64,000 bases of DNA from DATFQE01 sp963738205 (GCA_963738205.1 CAVTVQ010000009.1:1-64000); one strand, 5' to 3'. Shown: positions 1 through 8,900, counted from the first letter of the stretch. Notes: generated by a model not told the origin, from the sequence alone. Program-made: numbers and translations.

Positions 1-2787
1 CGGCCCGTGCCGGCGCGGCCGCTTCGACCACTCGAGGACGTTCCGGTACAGCTTCGCGGCGGTGTCGGTGTCGCCGGCCGCGGCGAGGATGCGGCCGAGC
101 TCGACGCGCGCATGGGCGGCGGCCCAGTCCGCACGCGCTCCCTCGGCGGTTGCGAGGGCGCGCCGCTGCAGCTCTTCGGCGTGGCGCAGGTCTTTGCGCG
201 CAAGGGCGCATGAAGCGAGCCCGGACAGGGCGAACGCGACGTGGTCCGCGAAGCCTGCGTCGCCCGCGAGATCGAGTGCGCGAAGGTACGCGTCCGTGGC
301 GGCGTCGCCGTCGTTCCGCCGCTCGGCGACCCACGCATCGAGCAGCATCGCCGGGACGCGGAATGCGTCGAACCCGATCGCATCGGCGTGGCGGTGCGCG
401 TCCGCCGCCATGGCCGCGACCGTGGAGGCGTCTCCGACGGCTGCCGCGATGTGCGCACGGAGGAGGCTGGCGACTGCGGACGACCAGTGATCTCGGCCTC
501 CTTCGAGCGTCGCGCGCGCCTGCTCCGCCAGCGTGGCGCCGCGCTCGACGTCGCCGGCATCGGCGACGGCAAGTGCGAGCGTTGCCTGCGCGAAACCGAC
601 TTGCGGCGCGTCCGTGCCGGTCGCTTCGAGCGCGAGCGCGCGCTCGCCGATCTCGATTGCGGCGTCGAGGTCGAGCTCTTCGGTCGCGAGGAAGCAGAGA
701 CCGCCAAGCGCGTCGAGCCGCCGATCGAACGGAATGTCGTCCGACGCCTCCGCGAGCGCGAGCTCGACGAATCGCCGCCCTTCGGTCACGCGCTCCGCGA
801 GCGTGAAGTACCAGGCGAGCGACGCCAGGCGGGTGGCGATGCCCTTGTCGCGTGCATCGCGAGCGTACGTGAGCGCGGCCCACAGGTTGTCGTGGTCGAG
901 GTCGAGCCGGCGGACCCAGGTCTGCCAGTCGCGTCCGCGAAGCTTCCCCCACGCTGCGTCGGCGAGCGTCGCGAAGTACTCGGCGTGCGCCCGCCGGGCG
1001 GCGGCGAGACGACCGCTCTCGGCAAGACGCTCGAGCGCGTAATCCCGCACCGTGTCGAGCAGGTCGTAGCGCGCTCCTTCGGCGGGGAACGACGCGGAGA
1101 GGATCGACTTGTCGACCAGCACGCCGAGCAGGTACGTCACGGTCGCCTCGTCGAGCCCTTCGCTCGCACCGACGGCGTGGAGCGACGGCAACGACGCGCC
1201 GCCGCGGTGCACCGCGACCTGGTGGAGCAGCGCCTTCTCGTCCGCGTGCAAGAGGTCGTAGCTCCACTCCACGAGCGCCCCGAGCGCGGCGCGGCCCGCG
1301 TCCGACGCCGGCCGGTCGCGAAGCAGCCCGAGGCGGCGCTCGACGACCAGCAGGAGCTCCGCGAGCCCGAGAGCGTTGAGCCGCGCAGCGGCGAGCTCGA
1401 TCGCGAGCGGCAGACCGTCGACGTGACGGGTGATCTCGCCGACGATCTGCGCTGCGTCGGGGGTCAGCTCGAACCGCGGCCGCGCAGCGCGGGCGCGATC
1501 GAGGAAGAGTTGAGCCGCCGGTGAGGCAGTGCCGTCGGTCGACTCCGGATCGGGCAGCGCGAGCGGCTCGACCGTGACGCGAACCTCGCCCGGAAGGTGG
1601 AGCACCTCACGGCTTGTCGCGAGTACCCGCACGCCCGGACACTCGGCGAGCACGGCCGCTGCGACTCGCGCCGCCTCCTGGACGACCGGTTCGCACGCGT
1701 CGAGGAGGAGGATCGCGTCGTCGTCGCGGAAGCGCGCGACCGTGCGAGCAAGCGGGTCGGCGCCGCGAGCGTCGACGGCCGCGGCGACGAGGCGGACGAC
1801 GTCGTCGGGGCTGCCTGCGCGCGCGAGGTCGACGAGCCACGCGCCGGCGCGGGATTCGACCTCGAGCGCGCGGGCGACCTCGAGCGCGAGCCGGCTCTTT
1901 CCGACCCCGGGCGGCCCCGTCAGCGTGACGAGCCGGTGCTCGCGCAACAGCTCGACCACCTGGGCGAGCTCCTGCTCGCGACCGACGAACGACGTCGACG
2001 GGGCGGGGAGGTTGCCGCGGCGCCTCGGCGCGACCGGGGCGGGGGCGATCGCGGGGTCGTGCGTGAGGATCGCCTCCTGCAGCCGGCGCAGCTCGGGGCC
2101 CGGCTCGAGCGCCATCTGCTCGGAGAGCACGCGCCGGGCCTCGCCGTAAGCCTCGAGCGCGTCGGGCTGGCGGCCGCAGCGATAGAGCGCGAGCATCAGC
2201 TGCCCCCACAGCCTCTCCCGGAACGGGTTCTCCTCGAGCGCCGCTCGAAGCGCGGCGACGATCTCGCGATGTTCTCCGAGCGCGAGCGCCGCCTCGAACT
2301 GCTCTTCGAGCGCGTCGACTCGAAGCGACTCGAGCCGCCGCGCCTCGGCGCTGAACCAGGCGGTGTCGGTGAGCCCGTGCAACGCCGGGCCGCGCCAGAG
2401 CTGCAGCGCGAGGGCAACGGACTCGGCCGCGGCAGCGGCATCCCCCGCCCGCAGTGCACCACGCGCCTCTGCGAGTAACTCCTCGAACCGCAGCGCGTCG
2501 ACGCTCGCGTCCGTCAGCGCGTATCCGTCGGGCGAGGCGACGATCGTTTCCGCGCCGAGCGCAGCCCGAAGACGCGCGACGTGGTGCTGGACGGCGTTAC
2601 GCGGCGCGGCAGGCAGGTCGTCTTCCCACAACGCGTCGATCAGCGACTCGACGCCGACGACGCGACCGCAGCGAAGCGCAAGGAGCGCGAGCAGGCCTTG
2701 GCGCTTGCCGCCGCTTACGCTCGCGTGCCGTCCACCGACGACGACCTCGAACGGGCCGAGCAGCCGGATTTCGAGCGGTTGGTCCAT
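1..2787 (-). CDS. AfsR/SARP-like transcriptional regulator with BTAD and NB-ARC ATPase domains (3' end outside window)
   Basis: The reading frame is open from an ATG to the window edge, so 929 codons are visible and the C-terminus is missing. Residues 1-95 form an OmpR/PhoB-like winged helix (starts MDQPLEIRLLGPFEVVVGG). Residues 95-240 are the bacterial transcriptional activation domain. A Walker A motif GPPGVGKS lies at 291-298, followed by a Walker B-like ILLLDACE, ATSRE and the GLPLAIELAAAR motif typical of NB-ARC/STAND ATPases. From about residue 600 the protein is helical and TPR-like. Such proteins are cytoplasmic activators, often of secondary metabolism. The target is unknown. Its promoter must lie inside the rhomboid remnant just upstream. 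Confidence 0.9.
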   Translation of the reverse strand, partial: MDQPLEIRLLGPFEVVVGGRHASVSGGKRQGLLALLALRCGRVVGVESLIDALWEDDLPAAPRNAVQHHVARLRAALGAETIVASPDGYALTDASVDALRFEELLAEARGALRAGDAAAAAESVALALQLWRGPALHGLTDTAWFSAEARRLESLRVDALEEQFEAALALGEHREIVAALRAALEENPFRERLWGQLMLALYRCGRQPDALEAYGEARRVLSEQMALEPGPELRRLQEAILTHDPAIAPAPVAPRRRGNLPAPSTSFVGREQELAQVVELLREHRLVTLTGPPGVGKSRLALEVARALEVESRAGAWLVDLARAGSPDDVVRLVAAAVDARGADPLARTVARFRDDDAILLLDACEPVVQEAARVAAAVLAECPGVRVLATSREVLHLPGEVRVTVEPLALPDPESTDGTASPAAQLFLDRARAARPRFELTPDAAQIVGEITRHVDGLPLAIELAAARLNALGLAELLLVVERRLGLLRDRPASDAGRAALGALVEWSYDLLHADEKALLHQVAVHRGGASLPSLHAVGASEGLDEATVTYLLGVLVDKSILSASFPAEGARYDLLDTVRDYALERLAESGRLAAARRAHAEYFATLADAAWGKLRGRDWQTWVRRLDLDHDNLWAALTYARDARDKGIATRLASLAWYFTLAERVTEGRRFVELALAEASDDIPFDRRLDALGGLCFLATEELDLDAAIEIGERALALEATGTDAPQVGFAQATLALAVADAGDVERGATLAEQARATLEGGRDHWSSAVASLLRAHIAAAVGDASTVAAMAADAHRHADAIGFDAFRVPAMLLDAWVAERRNDGDAATDAYLRALDLAGDAGFADHVAFALSGLASCALARKDLRHAEELQRRALATAEGARADWAAAHARVELGRILAAAGDTDTAAKLYRNVLEWSKRPRRHGP

Positions 2788-2829
2788 GCGCGCAGGGAAT
2801 CAGCCTGCACGCACCAGTCTCGCACGCTC

Positions 2830-3015
2830 CTGCGTGCGTGGACAGGGGGCGAGACGCGAGCGTTCGTCGACCCGTCGGCGGGAGGGAGCGGGATCGCGCT
2901 CTTCGCGCACATCGGCGGGTTCGTGTTCGGATGGATCGTCGCCCGGACTCTGCTCGAGACCGAGCGGAGACGAACCGAGTCTCCGGCGCGGCACTCCGCG
3001 CTGACCCCGTTGTGA
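2830..3015 (+). pseudogene. C-terminal remnant of a rhomboid-family intramembrane protease
   Basis: One frame ends in a short stretch, GSGIALFAHIGGFVFGWIVA, matching the last transmembrane helix of rhomboid proteases, including the AHIGGF segment that carries the catalytic histidine. The serine-bearing helix (GxSG) and all upstream helices are missing. The frame upstream runs into the antisense of the BTAD regulator. I read this as the tail of a deleted gene. The fragment is short, so the assignment rests on that single motif and its membrane-helix composition. Confidence 0.55.
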
Positions 3016-3131
3016 ACGTCGTGCGTTCACGTCGAGCCCTAGCGACGAAGCAGCGGCGTGCCGCCGCGTGGCAGCGGCATGGCAGCCGCGGGCGGGATGC
3101 TCGACCCGATCCCGACGAGCAAGGAGACCAA

Positions 3132-3663
3132 ATGAGGAGCGCAGTTATCGAGACAAAGACGACGGTCGAGCTGTGGACGGCCGATCCCAGCCGGACGACG
3201 GTCGAGTTCGAGGTCGAGCACCTGTGGGGCCTGGACACCGTATGCGGCCGCTTCCGCAGCTTCGACGGCGCGTACATTGTCGGTCCGGGCGGCTCGCGGA
3301 TCGAGCTGACGATCGACGCCGGCAGCGTCGACACCGGCTGTCCAGCACGCGACAACCATCTTCGGTCAGCCGACTTCTTCGGCGCCGACGAGCATCCGCT
3401 CGTGCGGTTCACCTCGACGCGCGTCACCGGAATGGGGAAGCGGACGCGCGCACGTGAGCGGCGAGCTGGAAGCGGCGGGCAGGCGCGTGCCTCTCGCATT
3501 CGACGCATCGGTGCGACTGGTCGACGGCGACCTCGAGCTCGAGGCGACGATCATGGTCGACCAGAGCCGCTTCGGCATGAGCGACGGGCCGTTTCGCAAC
3601 GTGGGGCGGCCGACGAAGCTGCGCGTGGAGACGCGCCTCGTCCGCAGCGACAGCCGTTTCTGA
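3132..3663 (+). CDS. YceI-family protein, interrupted by a frameshift
   Basis: An AAGGAGACCAA leader precedes the ATG. The first about 100 residues match the YceI lipocalin-like barrel (TVEFEVEHLWGLDTVCGRF, then RDNHLRSADFFGADEHP). After FTSTRVTGMGK the matching frame moves by one base near 3,435-3,445, and the rest (SGELEAAGRRVPLAFDASV to LRVETRLVRSDSRF) continues the fold in the new frame. YceI proteins bind isoprenoid-like lipids and are usually exported, but no signal peptide is seen here. Both halves are well conserved, so this is either a recent pseudogene or a sequence error. Confidence 0.75.
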
Positions 3664-3691
3664 CGGCTCTCGACAGGAATGCAGACAAGTC

Positions 3692-4810
3692 ATGCACACC
3701 GCTTCGTACGAGGAGCAGATGACCGCGGGTGAGGCCTCTTCGCAGGCCGGGGAGGCGCGTCGCACCCAGCTCGAGGTCTCGGTGTCGATCCGGACGATCC
3801 TGCTGATCGCCGGCGTCGTCGCCGTCGCGTGGGCGCTGGCGTCGATCGCGAGCGTCCTTCTCGTCATATTCGTCTCCCTCTTCAGCGTCGCCGTCCTCTC
3901 CCCGGTTGTGAGCGCGATGGAACGGCGGCTCCGCTGGAGCCGGAAGCTGTGCGCAGCCGTACTCGTGCTGGCGACCGTGATCGTCCTCGGGGCGGTCGTT
4001 CTGGTGGTGACACAGGCGGCCATCGGCGCCGTGCGCGACTTCAGCGACGACCTGCCCCGGATCGTCGAGGATGCCAGGCGCAGCGATCTGGGCAGCTTCG
4101 TCAACAGCGGGGGCGACTCGCTCGGCACGTTGGCGCAGCACACGAGCGAGATCACGAGCGGAGTGGCCAAGGTGTCGGGCGGCGTCGCCGATGTCGGCGT
4201 CTCGGCGTTCGGCGCGGTGACCCTCGTTCTCTCGGTGATGTTCCTGACGCTGTTCGGACTGATCGACGAAACACGCCTACGAGGCTGGGTCGGAGGTCTG
4301 CTCTACCGGGGCGATCGCGAGCGCTTCCTGCAGGTCGCCGATCGGATCGTCCAGACCACCTCGCGCTACATGCTCGGCAACCTGGCCATCTCCCTGGTCT
4401 GCGGAACCGTGTACGGCGTCACCGCGGTGATCCTCGACGTCCCGTACCCGCTCGCTCTGGCGGTGATCGCGGGGATCCTCGACCTGATCCCAAGCATCGG
4501 GGCGACGATCGCCGGCATCATCGCCGGACTCGCCGCGCTCTCCGTCAGCCCCGCAGCGTTCGTCGTCTTCCTGATCGTGATGGTCGTCTACCAGCAGATC
4601 GAGAACTACATCCTGCAGCCGACGATCATCGGAAAGGCGGCCAGGATCTCCGGCTTCACCGTGCTCGCCAGCGTTCTCGTGTTCGGAGCGCTCTTCGGGC
4701 TCATCGGTGCGATCATCGGCGTGCCGATCGCGGCCGGCATCCAGATCGTCGTGGAGGAGCTCACTGCCGCCCGGAGAGCTCGCATCGCCGCCGCGGACGC
4801 CGCCGGGTAG
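3692..4810 (+). CDS. AI-2E family transporter (TqsA/YdgG-like, UPF0118)
   Basis: This 372-residue integral membrane protein has about eight predicted helices: a pair at 32-70, one near 85-108, a soluble central segment (about 110-165), then a C-terminal block with the family hallmarks DLIPSIGATIAG, YQQIENYILQPTIIGKAA and GAIIGVPIAAGI. The family is named for autoinducer-2 export, but most actinobacterial members probably move other substrates such as ions. Two starts are possible. The ATG used here gives the full N-terminus, while an ATG 27 bases downstream has a closer GAGGAG ribosome site. It follows the YceI gene by 28 bases and may share its transcript. Confidence 0.88.
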   Translation: MHTASYEEQMTAGEASSQAGEARRTQLEVSVSIRTILLIAGVVAVAWALASIASVLLVIFVSLFSVAVLSPVVSAMERRLRWSRKLCAAVLVLATVIVLGAVVLVVTQAAIGAVRDFSDDLPRIVEDARRSDLGSFVNSGGDSLGTLAQHTSEITSGVAKVSGGVADVGVSAFGAVTLVLSVMFLTLFGLIDETRLRGWVGGLLYRGDRERFLQVADRIVQTTSRYMLGNLAISLVCGTVYGVTAVILDVPYPLALAVIAGILDLIPSIGATIAGIIAGLAALSVSPAAFVVFLIVMVVYQQIENYILQPTIIGKAARISGFTVLASVLVFGALFGLIGAIIGVPIAAGIQIVVEELTAARRARIAAADAAG

Positions 4811-4915
4811 GTGGCGTCTCGCCGTCAGGGCGCGGGCCGACAGCGCCGTTGACGCCGTCGACGGCTTACACGCGGCGCGCGGCGGCTAGGTCGAGCGGCC
4901 AATTGGTGCTAGCGC

Positions 4916-5100
4916 CGCGGGCTTCCCATGCTCGACCCGTTGCGGCCAGCGCCGAACCGAGGGCGCGACGTGGGGTGATCGGCTGGCCGCCGACGCTGCG
5001 CGTGAAGACGCGCCTCGTCCGATCACAGGCAGTACCGCCGCCGGCCGGACGGGCCGTCGCGGCAGCGGCGGCGTGCCGCGTGGCAGCGAGCTGGCAGCGA
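4916..5100 (+). repeat. Degenerate partial duplication of the yceI locus (leader segment and C-terminal tail)
   Basis: This lies in the 338-base gap after the AI-2E gene, which has no intact gene. The segment near 4,978-5,030 reads WPPTLRVKTRLVRSQ and closely resembles the YceI C-terminus RPTKLRVETRLVRSD. About 30 bases later, 5,061-5,099 resembles 3,050-3,090, the leader upstream of yceI (cggcgtgccgcgtggcagc motif). An ATGCTCGACCCG stretch also occurs in both places. The order of the pieces differs from the original. This suggests a decayed duplicated YceI gene whose leader now precedes the coiled-coil gene. Confidence 0.5.
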
Positions 5101-5148
5101 CGCGTGAGACAGTCCGATCGTCAAGTCGAACGAAAGGAGAAGGGAGCA

Positions 5149-5574
5149 ATGGCAGCGTCAGACGACTTCACGAAGCTCAAAGAGCAGGTCGAGGAGGCCG
5201 ACCGCAGCATCAAGGAAGCAGTCGCAAAGGAAGATGCCGAGTTGAAAGCCATGGTCGACGAAGCACGGAAGAACGCTGACGATCGCGCGGCGCAGCTGCG
5301 CGCCAAGACTCAGGAGGCCGCCGGCGAGGCCGACCGCCAGTGGAAAGAGGTCCAGAGCAATTGGGATCAGCACGTCAAGCGTCTTCGAGAGCGCATCGAC
5401 GCCAGGAAGGCCGAGGTCGACGCCGGGGTCGCCGAGCGCGACGCCCAATGGGCCGAGGCCGACGCGTACGACGCCGTCGCGTTTGCGGAGACCGCAATCG
5501 AGGAGGCCGAGTACGCGGTCCTCGACGCCGTGAAGGCGAGAAGGGACGCGGACATCATGGCGGCCGCCAAGTAG
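5149..5574 (+). CDS. Small acidic coiled-coil protein of unknown function
   Basis: The ATG follows a strong GAAAGGAGAAGGG ribosome site. The 141-residue product is almost wholly alpha-helical with heptad-like charged repeats (KLKEQVEEADRSIKEAVAK, HVKRLRERIDARKAEVDAG) and ends in a conserved-looking hairpin (AVAFAETAIEEAEYAVLDA is approximate in layout). There is no signal peptide or membrane segment, and few hydrophobics. The pattern resembles apolipoprotein-like or stress-related helical proteins, but I do not recognise a named family. It is monocistronic as far as the sequence shows. Confidence 0.75.
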   Translation: MAASDDFTKLKEQVEEADRSIKEAVAKEDAELKAMVDEARKNADDRAAQLRAKTQEAAGEADRQWKEVQSNWDQHVKRLRERIDARKAEVDAGVAERDAQWAEADAYDAVAFAETAIEEAEYAVLDAVKARRDADIMAAAK

Positions 5575-5622
5575 CGGGGCGCGCACGCCGAGGCCGACGA
5601 CCTCCAGCGAGGTAAGGCGTAT

Positions 5623-5726
5623 CGGCAGGGCGATTAGCGTTCTCCAGCCGCGGAGTCGACCGCCGTGATCGCGAGACGTCGGGGGAGCCGGCGGAGCCGA
5701 GGTGATCGAACGGGGAGATGAAGCTC
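5623..5726 (+). repeat. Imperfect direct repeat, copy 1
   Basis: Starts CGGCAGGGCGATT and contains GAGTCGACCGCCGTGATCGC, GGGGGAGCCGGCGG and GCCGAGGTGATCGA, ending GGGGAGATG. The same blocks recur in the same order about 420 bases downstream with small indels. Confidence 0.75.
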
Positions 5727-6046
5727 GGAGCCGCGGGTCACGGCGACGGCCCCACCCCGGCGTCACAGCACCGCGCTGCGACCGTAGTAGCCGGCGGCCG
5801 CCGCCGCGCGCGAGCGCGAGAGCCGGCGAAAACTGCACCCACCAGATGTCGAACTCGTGCGGAAGGAGATCGACTCGATGATGTCGAACGTCCCCGCGAA
5901 GATGAGGATGGCGAGCGGCTGGCTGATCGGATGCTCCGGCGTCCTGGGCGGACCGGTCGGTGTCTCGTCGGCTGGGCGCAGGCCTTATGGGCGGGGTGTT
6001 CGACCTCGATCGCGCCGAGAAGTCCGATGAGGGCGCTCAGCGTTCT

Positions 6047-6137
6047 CGGCAGGGCGATTCCGCCGGAGTCGACCGCCGTGATCGCGAGCGTGGGGGAGCC
6101 GGCGGCCGAGGTGATCGACGGGGAGATGGCCAAGCTC
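6047..6137 (+). repeat. Imperfect direct repeat, copy 2
   Basis: Second copy of the unit starting CGGCAGGGCGATT. It is about 13 bases shorter than copy 1 because of small deletions. It lies inside the region with membrane-helix-like pieces on the minus strand, so the repeat may be a partial duplication of a decayed gene. Confidence 0.75.
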
Positions 6138-6398
6138 GCGGCGCCGGTCCGGCCGGTTGAGCGACAAGGCGAGATCCGCACGCCAGCGCGGGTCACTCCG
6201 ACACGAGGCTCATGACCCCCCCGGCAATCGGCCCGGGGATGAGTGACCGCGAGTGGACGCTCGTCCGAGCTCGTGTCGGTCGATGTTCCCTCGGTGCGCT
6301 CGCAACATGACTCGAGGCGCTGGGGCTTTCGCCTGATCGCCACGCTGGCCGGCCATCACCGCTGTGGAAGCGTCCTGCGGCAACCCTAGTCTGTTGGC

Positions 6399-7352
6399 GT
6401 GACGGAGATGTTCTCCGGGCTGGACGCCGGCGTGCGAAAGCGCGTCGCTGTGCTGCGGGAGCAGGGGCGCTTCTTCTGGCTCGACGTCTCGATCAGCGAG
6501 ACCAGCCGTGATGATCTCGTCGATGCGTTGAGGGTTCCCGAGCGCGTCCTTCCGGCTCTGGCTCTTTCCGGCGATGCCTCCGCATCACGGTCGTTCCACG
6601 CCGACGGAGAGTCCGTGGTCTTCGCGCTCCGCTGCTATGCCGAGTCGGAGACGCCAACCGACGAGGCCGCGTTCCGCTTACGACCCCTCGAGGTCGGTGT
6701 CCTCGTCACCGGCGACTACCTGCTGACGCTTCACGAGGAGCGAGTCTCCCTGCCTGCAGTCCTCGCCCCCGACCTGCCTGAGGAACGGAGCAAGCGATAC
6801 GTCGTCTACGCGGTACTCGAGGCGATGCTCGTGACCACCTCCGAGGCGCTGGGAGAGGTCGAGCGGAGGCTGGATGCCCTCGGCATGGCGTGGACCGAGG
6901 GGGGTGGCGCGCACGTATCGAGGGACACGCTCCGTGTGGCCGGCTCGCGGCTCGCGACAATGCGGCGCTGGGTCACTGCCGAGCAGGCCGTCTTCGCTCG
7001 CACCGGCGTGGAGATCGGAGCGCTCCGAGGCTTCGAGACGCAAGAAGAGCCGTACTTCGACCGTCTGTACGAGCAAGTCAACCGCTTGCTGGCCTCGGTC
7101 GACGCCGCCGCGAACGGGTTGGCGATGCTGCTCGATCTGCAGCTGAACGAGCGGGCGTATGTGGTGAGCGTCTTGGCGACCATCTTCCTTCCGCTCACAC
7201 TCATCACGGGGTTCTTCGGCATGAACTTCGGCTGGATGGTCGATCAGATCGACAGCCAGATCGCCTTCTGGCTGCTCGGTTTCCTCGGCCTCATCGCGGT
7301 AGCGGTCCTGTGCTGGCGCCTCTTAGTGCGCCGGTTTCTCATCGGTGACTAG
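6399..7352 (+). CDS. CorA-family magnesium/divalent cation channel
   Basis: The 317-residue protein has an N-terminal cytoplasmic alpha/beta domain (about 1-150), a long helical stalk, and two C-terminal membrane helices (about 255-272 and 287-308). The family signature GMN lies at 274-276 in FFGMNFGWMV, between the helices. A GTG start is used. Upstream in-frame codons are not protein-like. CorA channels form pentamers in the inner membrane and carry Mg2+ (some Co2+ or Zn2+). The gene stands alone, with decayed DNA on both sides. Confidence 0.93.
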   Translation: MTEMFSGLDAGVRKRVAVLREQGRFFWLDVSISETSRDDLVDALRVPERVLPALALSGDASASRSFHADGESVVFALRCYAESETPTDEAAFRLRPLEVGVLVTGDYLLTLHEERVSLPAVLAPDLPEERSKRYVVYAVLEAMLVTTSEALGEVERRLDALGMAWTEGGGAHVSRDTLRVAGSRLATMRRWVTAEQAVFARTGVEIGALRGFETQEEPYFDRLYEQVNRLLASVDAAANGLAMLLDLQLNERAYVVSVLATIFLPLTLITGFFGMNFGWMVDQIDSQIAFWLLGFLGLIAVAVLCWRLLVRRFLIGD

Positions 7353-8073
7353 CGGAGGCAGAGAGGTGTCGGTGAGCGACCCTCATGCGTCCGTCGTGCG
7401 CCGAGCCGGTCGAGAGGTCGACCCCTCCCCACCTAGGAGACGAGATTTCGGGTCGGGACGATGTGGCCTTGGAAACCGCCGTCTGCATGCCGCTCAGGTA
7501 CGTGACGCCGACCTCGTTCTGGCCAGCCGGCTGACGCGGTAGCCGTCGTCGCCTGTTCGACAAGACGGGCGACTCTATTTTGCTGGCACTTAGAAGAGCG
7601 GGAGCGACGGGACTCGAACCCGCGACCTCCGCCGTGACAGGCCGCGCAACGGCATCCACGATCCTCATCAGACCGACCCAGAGGAACCCGGATAGAGGGA
7701 GTTCGGCTCAGCGTCGAACGTCGGGTTCACCGAACTTGGCACGCCCTTCCCCGATGTTCCCGCCCCATCCTGGCCCCATCGCGGCGTCGTCGGGCCAGAC
7801 AACCGAGTGGTACAAGCGAGACTCCGCAGGGCCACACTCGCGTCTAGGTTGGGGTCGAGGTCAGGTTAGTCGTGTTGTCCGGCGTAGCCGTTGCGAACCG
7901 AGAGAACCCGGCATGGAGCTCGTTCACGACGACGGGCGCGTTTCCCAGCGACTGTGCCTTCTGGCGCATTCTTCAGCCAGCTGCCGCTGACGGCTGATTT
8001 TTCGCGTAGCGGGTGGGCGACGTCCGCCTGGTGTCGAAATGGGCCGCGCCTGCGCCTGCGGGACCTGAGACGC
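7353..8073. other. Gene-free stretch containing a partial tRNA
   Basis: About 720 bases between corA and the terminator of the fasciclin gene. No coding pattern is visible apart from the partial tRNA-Asp. Short open frames that read through it are artefacts of the tRNA sequence. Confidence 0.6.
7599..7641 (-). tRNA. Partial tRNA-Asp(GTC): 3' half only
   Basis: Read on the minus strand, this has the anticodon loop CTGTCAC, the 3' anticodon strand GGCGG, a T arm GCGGG-TTCGAGT-CCCGT and an acceptor 3' strand CGCTCCC plus discriminator G. The 5' anticodon strand should be CCGCC but is GCGGC, and no D arm or 5' acceptor strand follows. A 3' half ending at the anticodon loop is the usual scar of site-specific integration into a tRNA gene. 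Confidence 0.7.
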
Positions 8074-8102
8074 CAACGGGCGGCCGCGGAGGCCGCCCGT
8101 TG
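8074..8102 (-). terminator. Perfect 12-bp hairpin after the fasciclin gene
   Basis: CAACGGGCGGCC and its exact complement flank a 5-base loop, 22 bases beyond the fasciclin stop. There is no strong U tract, as is common in high-GC actinobacteria. Its position suggests transcript-end formation for the minus-strand operon. Confidence 0.7.
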
Positions 8103-8124
8103 CCACTGACCGGTGGGCGCGGTT

Positions 8125-8643
8125 CTACCGTGCCGGCGGGAGGAGAACCTTGTTGATGACGTGAATCGTGCCGTTTGACGCCGCGATATCGGTCTTCACG
8201 ACCCGCGTCGAGCCGTTGAGGAAGACGTTCCCGCCACGGATCTTGATCCGCACGGATGGCCCTGCGAGAGTCTTGGCCGAGCGGAGCCCGACCACCTGGG
8301 CCGCCTTCACGTCGCCCGCGACGACGTGGTAGAGCAGTACCCGGCGAAGCTGTGCTCGGTTGCGGAGCAGCTTGTTCAGCGTTGCCTCGGGCACCATCTT
8401 GAAGGCGGCGTCCGTCGGGGCGAAGACGGTCAGCTTCGTCCGGCCGGTGAGAGCGCCGGCGAGGCCCGCGCGCTTGGCGAGCATGACGAGCGTCTTGAAC
8501 TGGCCGGCAGCGACTGCGGTCTGGACGATGTTCTTCTGAGCTGTCGGCCTCTGGGCCGGAGCTGCCGCGCTCGTCCCTGCGGCCGCGAACGCGGCGATCG
8601 CGAGAACGGAGGCGGTGAGGATTGCTGTGACGAGCTTGGTCAT
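8125..8643 (-). CDS. Secreted fasciclin (FAS1) domain protein
   Basis: This 172-residue protein has a signal peptide (LVTAILTASVLAIAAFAAAG, cleavage near AAA) and a single FAS1 domain. The H1-like motif LTVFAPTDAAF and the H2/YH region LLYHVVAGDV are both present, and it ends VINKVLLP. FAS1 domains mediate adhesion or binding at the cell surface. The ATG was chosen over a GTG 18 bases upstream because GGAAGGGAGAG sits at the correct spacing. It follows the DUF378 gene by 17 bases, so both are probably transcribed from the promoter that overlaps the CarH-type repeats. Confidence 0.9.
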   Translation of the reverse strand: MTKLVTAILTASVLAIAAFAAAGTSAAAPAQRPTAQKNIVQTAVAAGQFKTLVMLAKRAGLAGALTGRTKLTVFAPTDAAFKMVPEATLNKLLRNRAQLRRVLLYHVVAGDVKAAQVVGLRSAKTLAGPSVRIKIRGGNVFLNGSTRVVKTDIAASNGTIHVINKVLLPPAR

Positions 8644-8660
8644 CGTGACTCTCCCTTCCA

Positions 8661-8900
8661 CTATGCGGTTGTGACTTGTGGGTTGCGGCTCCAGCGGCGC
8701 CGGATGGCGCCCTGCTGAACCACCTGATAGACGGCCGCGAGACCGACGAGGCCGTAGATCACACGGCTGGCCGCGTTCGTCTCGCCGAAGTCGAGGCCGA
8801 CGAGCGCCGCCACGAGGTCGAAATCGGCGACGGCAACTAGACCCCAGTTGAGCCCGCCGACAACGAGAAGGACGGCTGCGAGGATGTCGAGCTTTTTCAC
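8661..8900 (-). CDS. DUF378 family small membrane protein
   Basis: The 79-residue product has two hydrophobic helices and the DUF378 signature: LDILAAVLLVVGGLNWGLVA, then DLVAAL, ending in RVIYGLVGLAAVYQ. DUF378 proteins are short, two-helix membrane proteins of unknown role. A GTG start is preceded by AAGGGAGC. It is the first gene of the minus-strand pair with the fasciclin gene. The promoter overlaps three 11-bp repeats next to the divergent CarH-like regulator, so light- or B12-dependent control is inferred. Confidence 0.88.
   Translation of the reverse strand: MKKLDILAAVLLVVGGLNWGLVAVADFDLVAALVGLDFGETNAASRVIYGLVGLAAVYQVVQQGAIRRRWSRNPQVTTA

Larger units (their letters stand above)
5575..6398. 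other. 824-base gap without a recognisable intact gene; contains a direct repeat
   Basis: No frame here shows convincing protein similarity or codon pattern. On the minus strand, pieces such as QPLAILIFAGTFDIIESI and RTLSALIGLLGAIEVEH look like membrane helices in different frames, so a decayed membrane-protein gene is possible. The main visible structure is the imperfect direct repeat listed separately. Confidence 0.5.

Noticed and set aside
3829..5574. Continuous plus-strand frame through the AI-2E gene into the coiled-coil gene
   Set aside because: Out of frame with the AI-2E protein and biased in composition. Only its last part (the coiled-coil gene, with its own ribosome site) is real.
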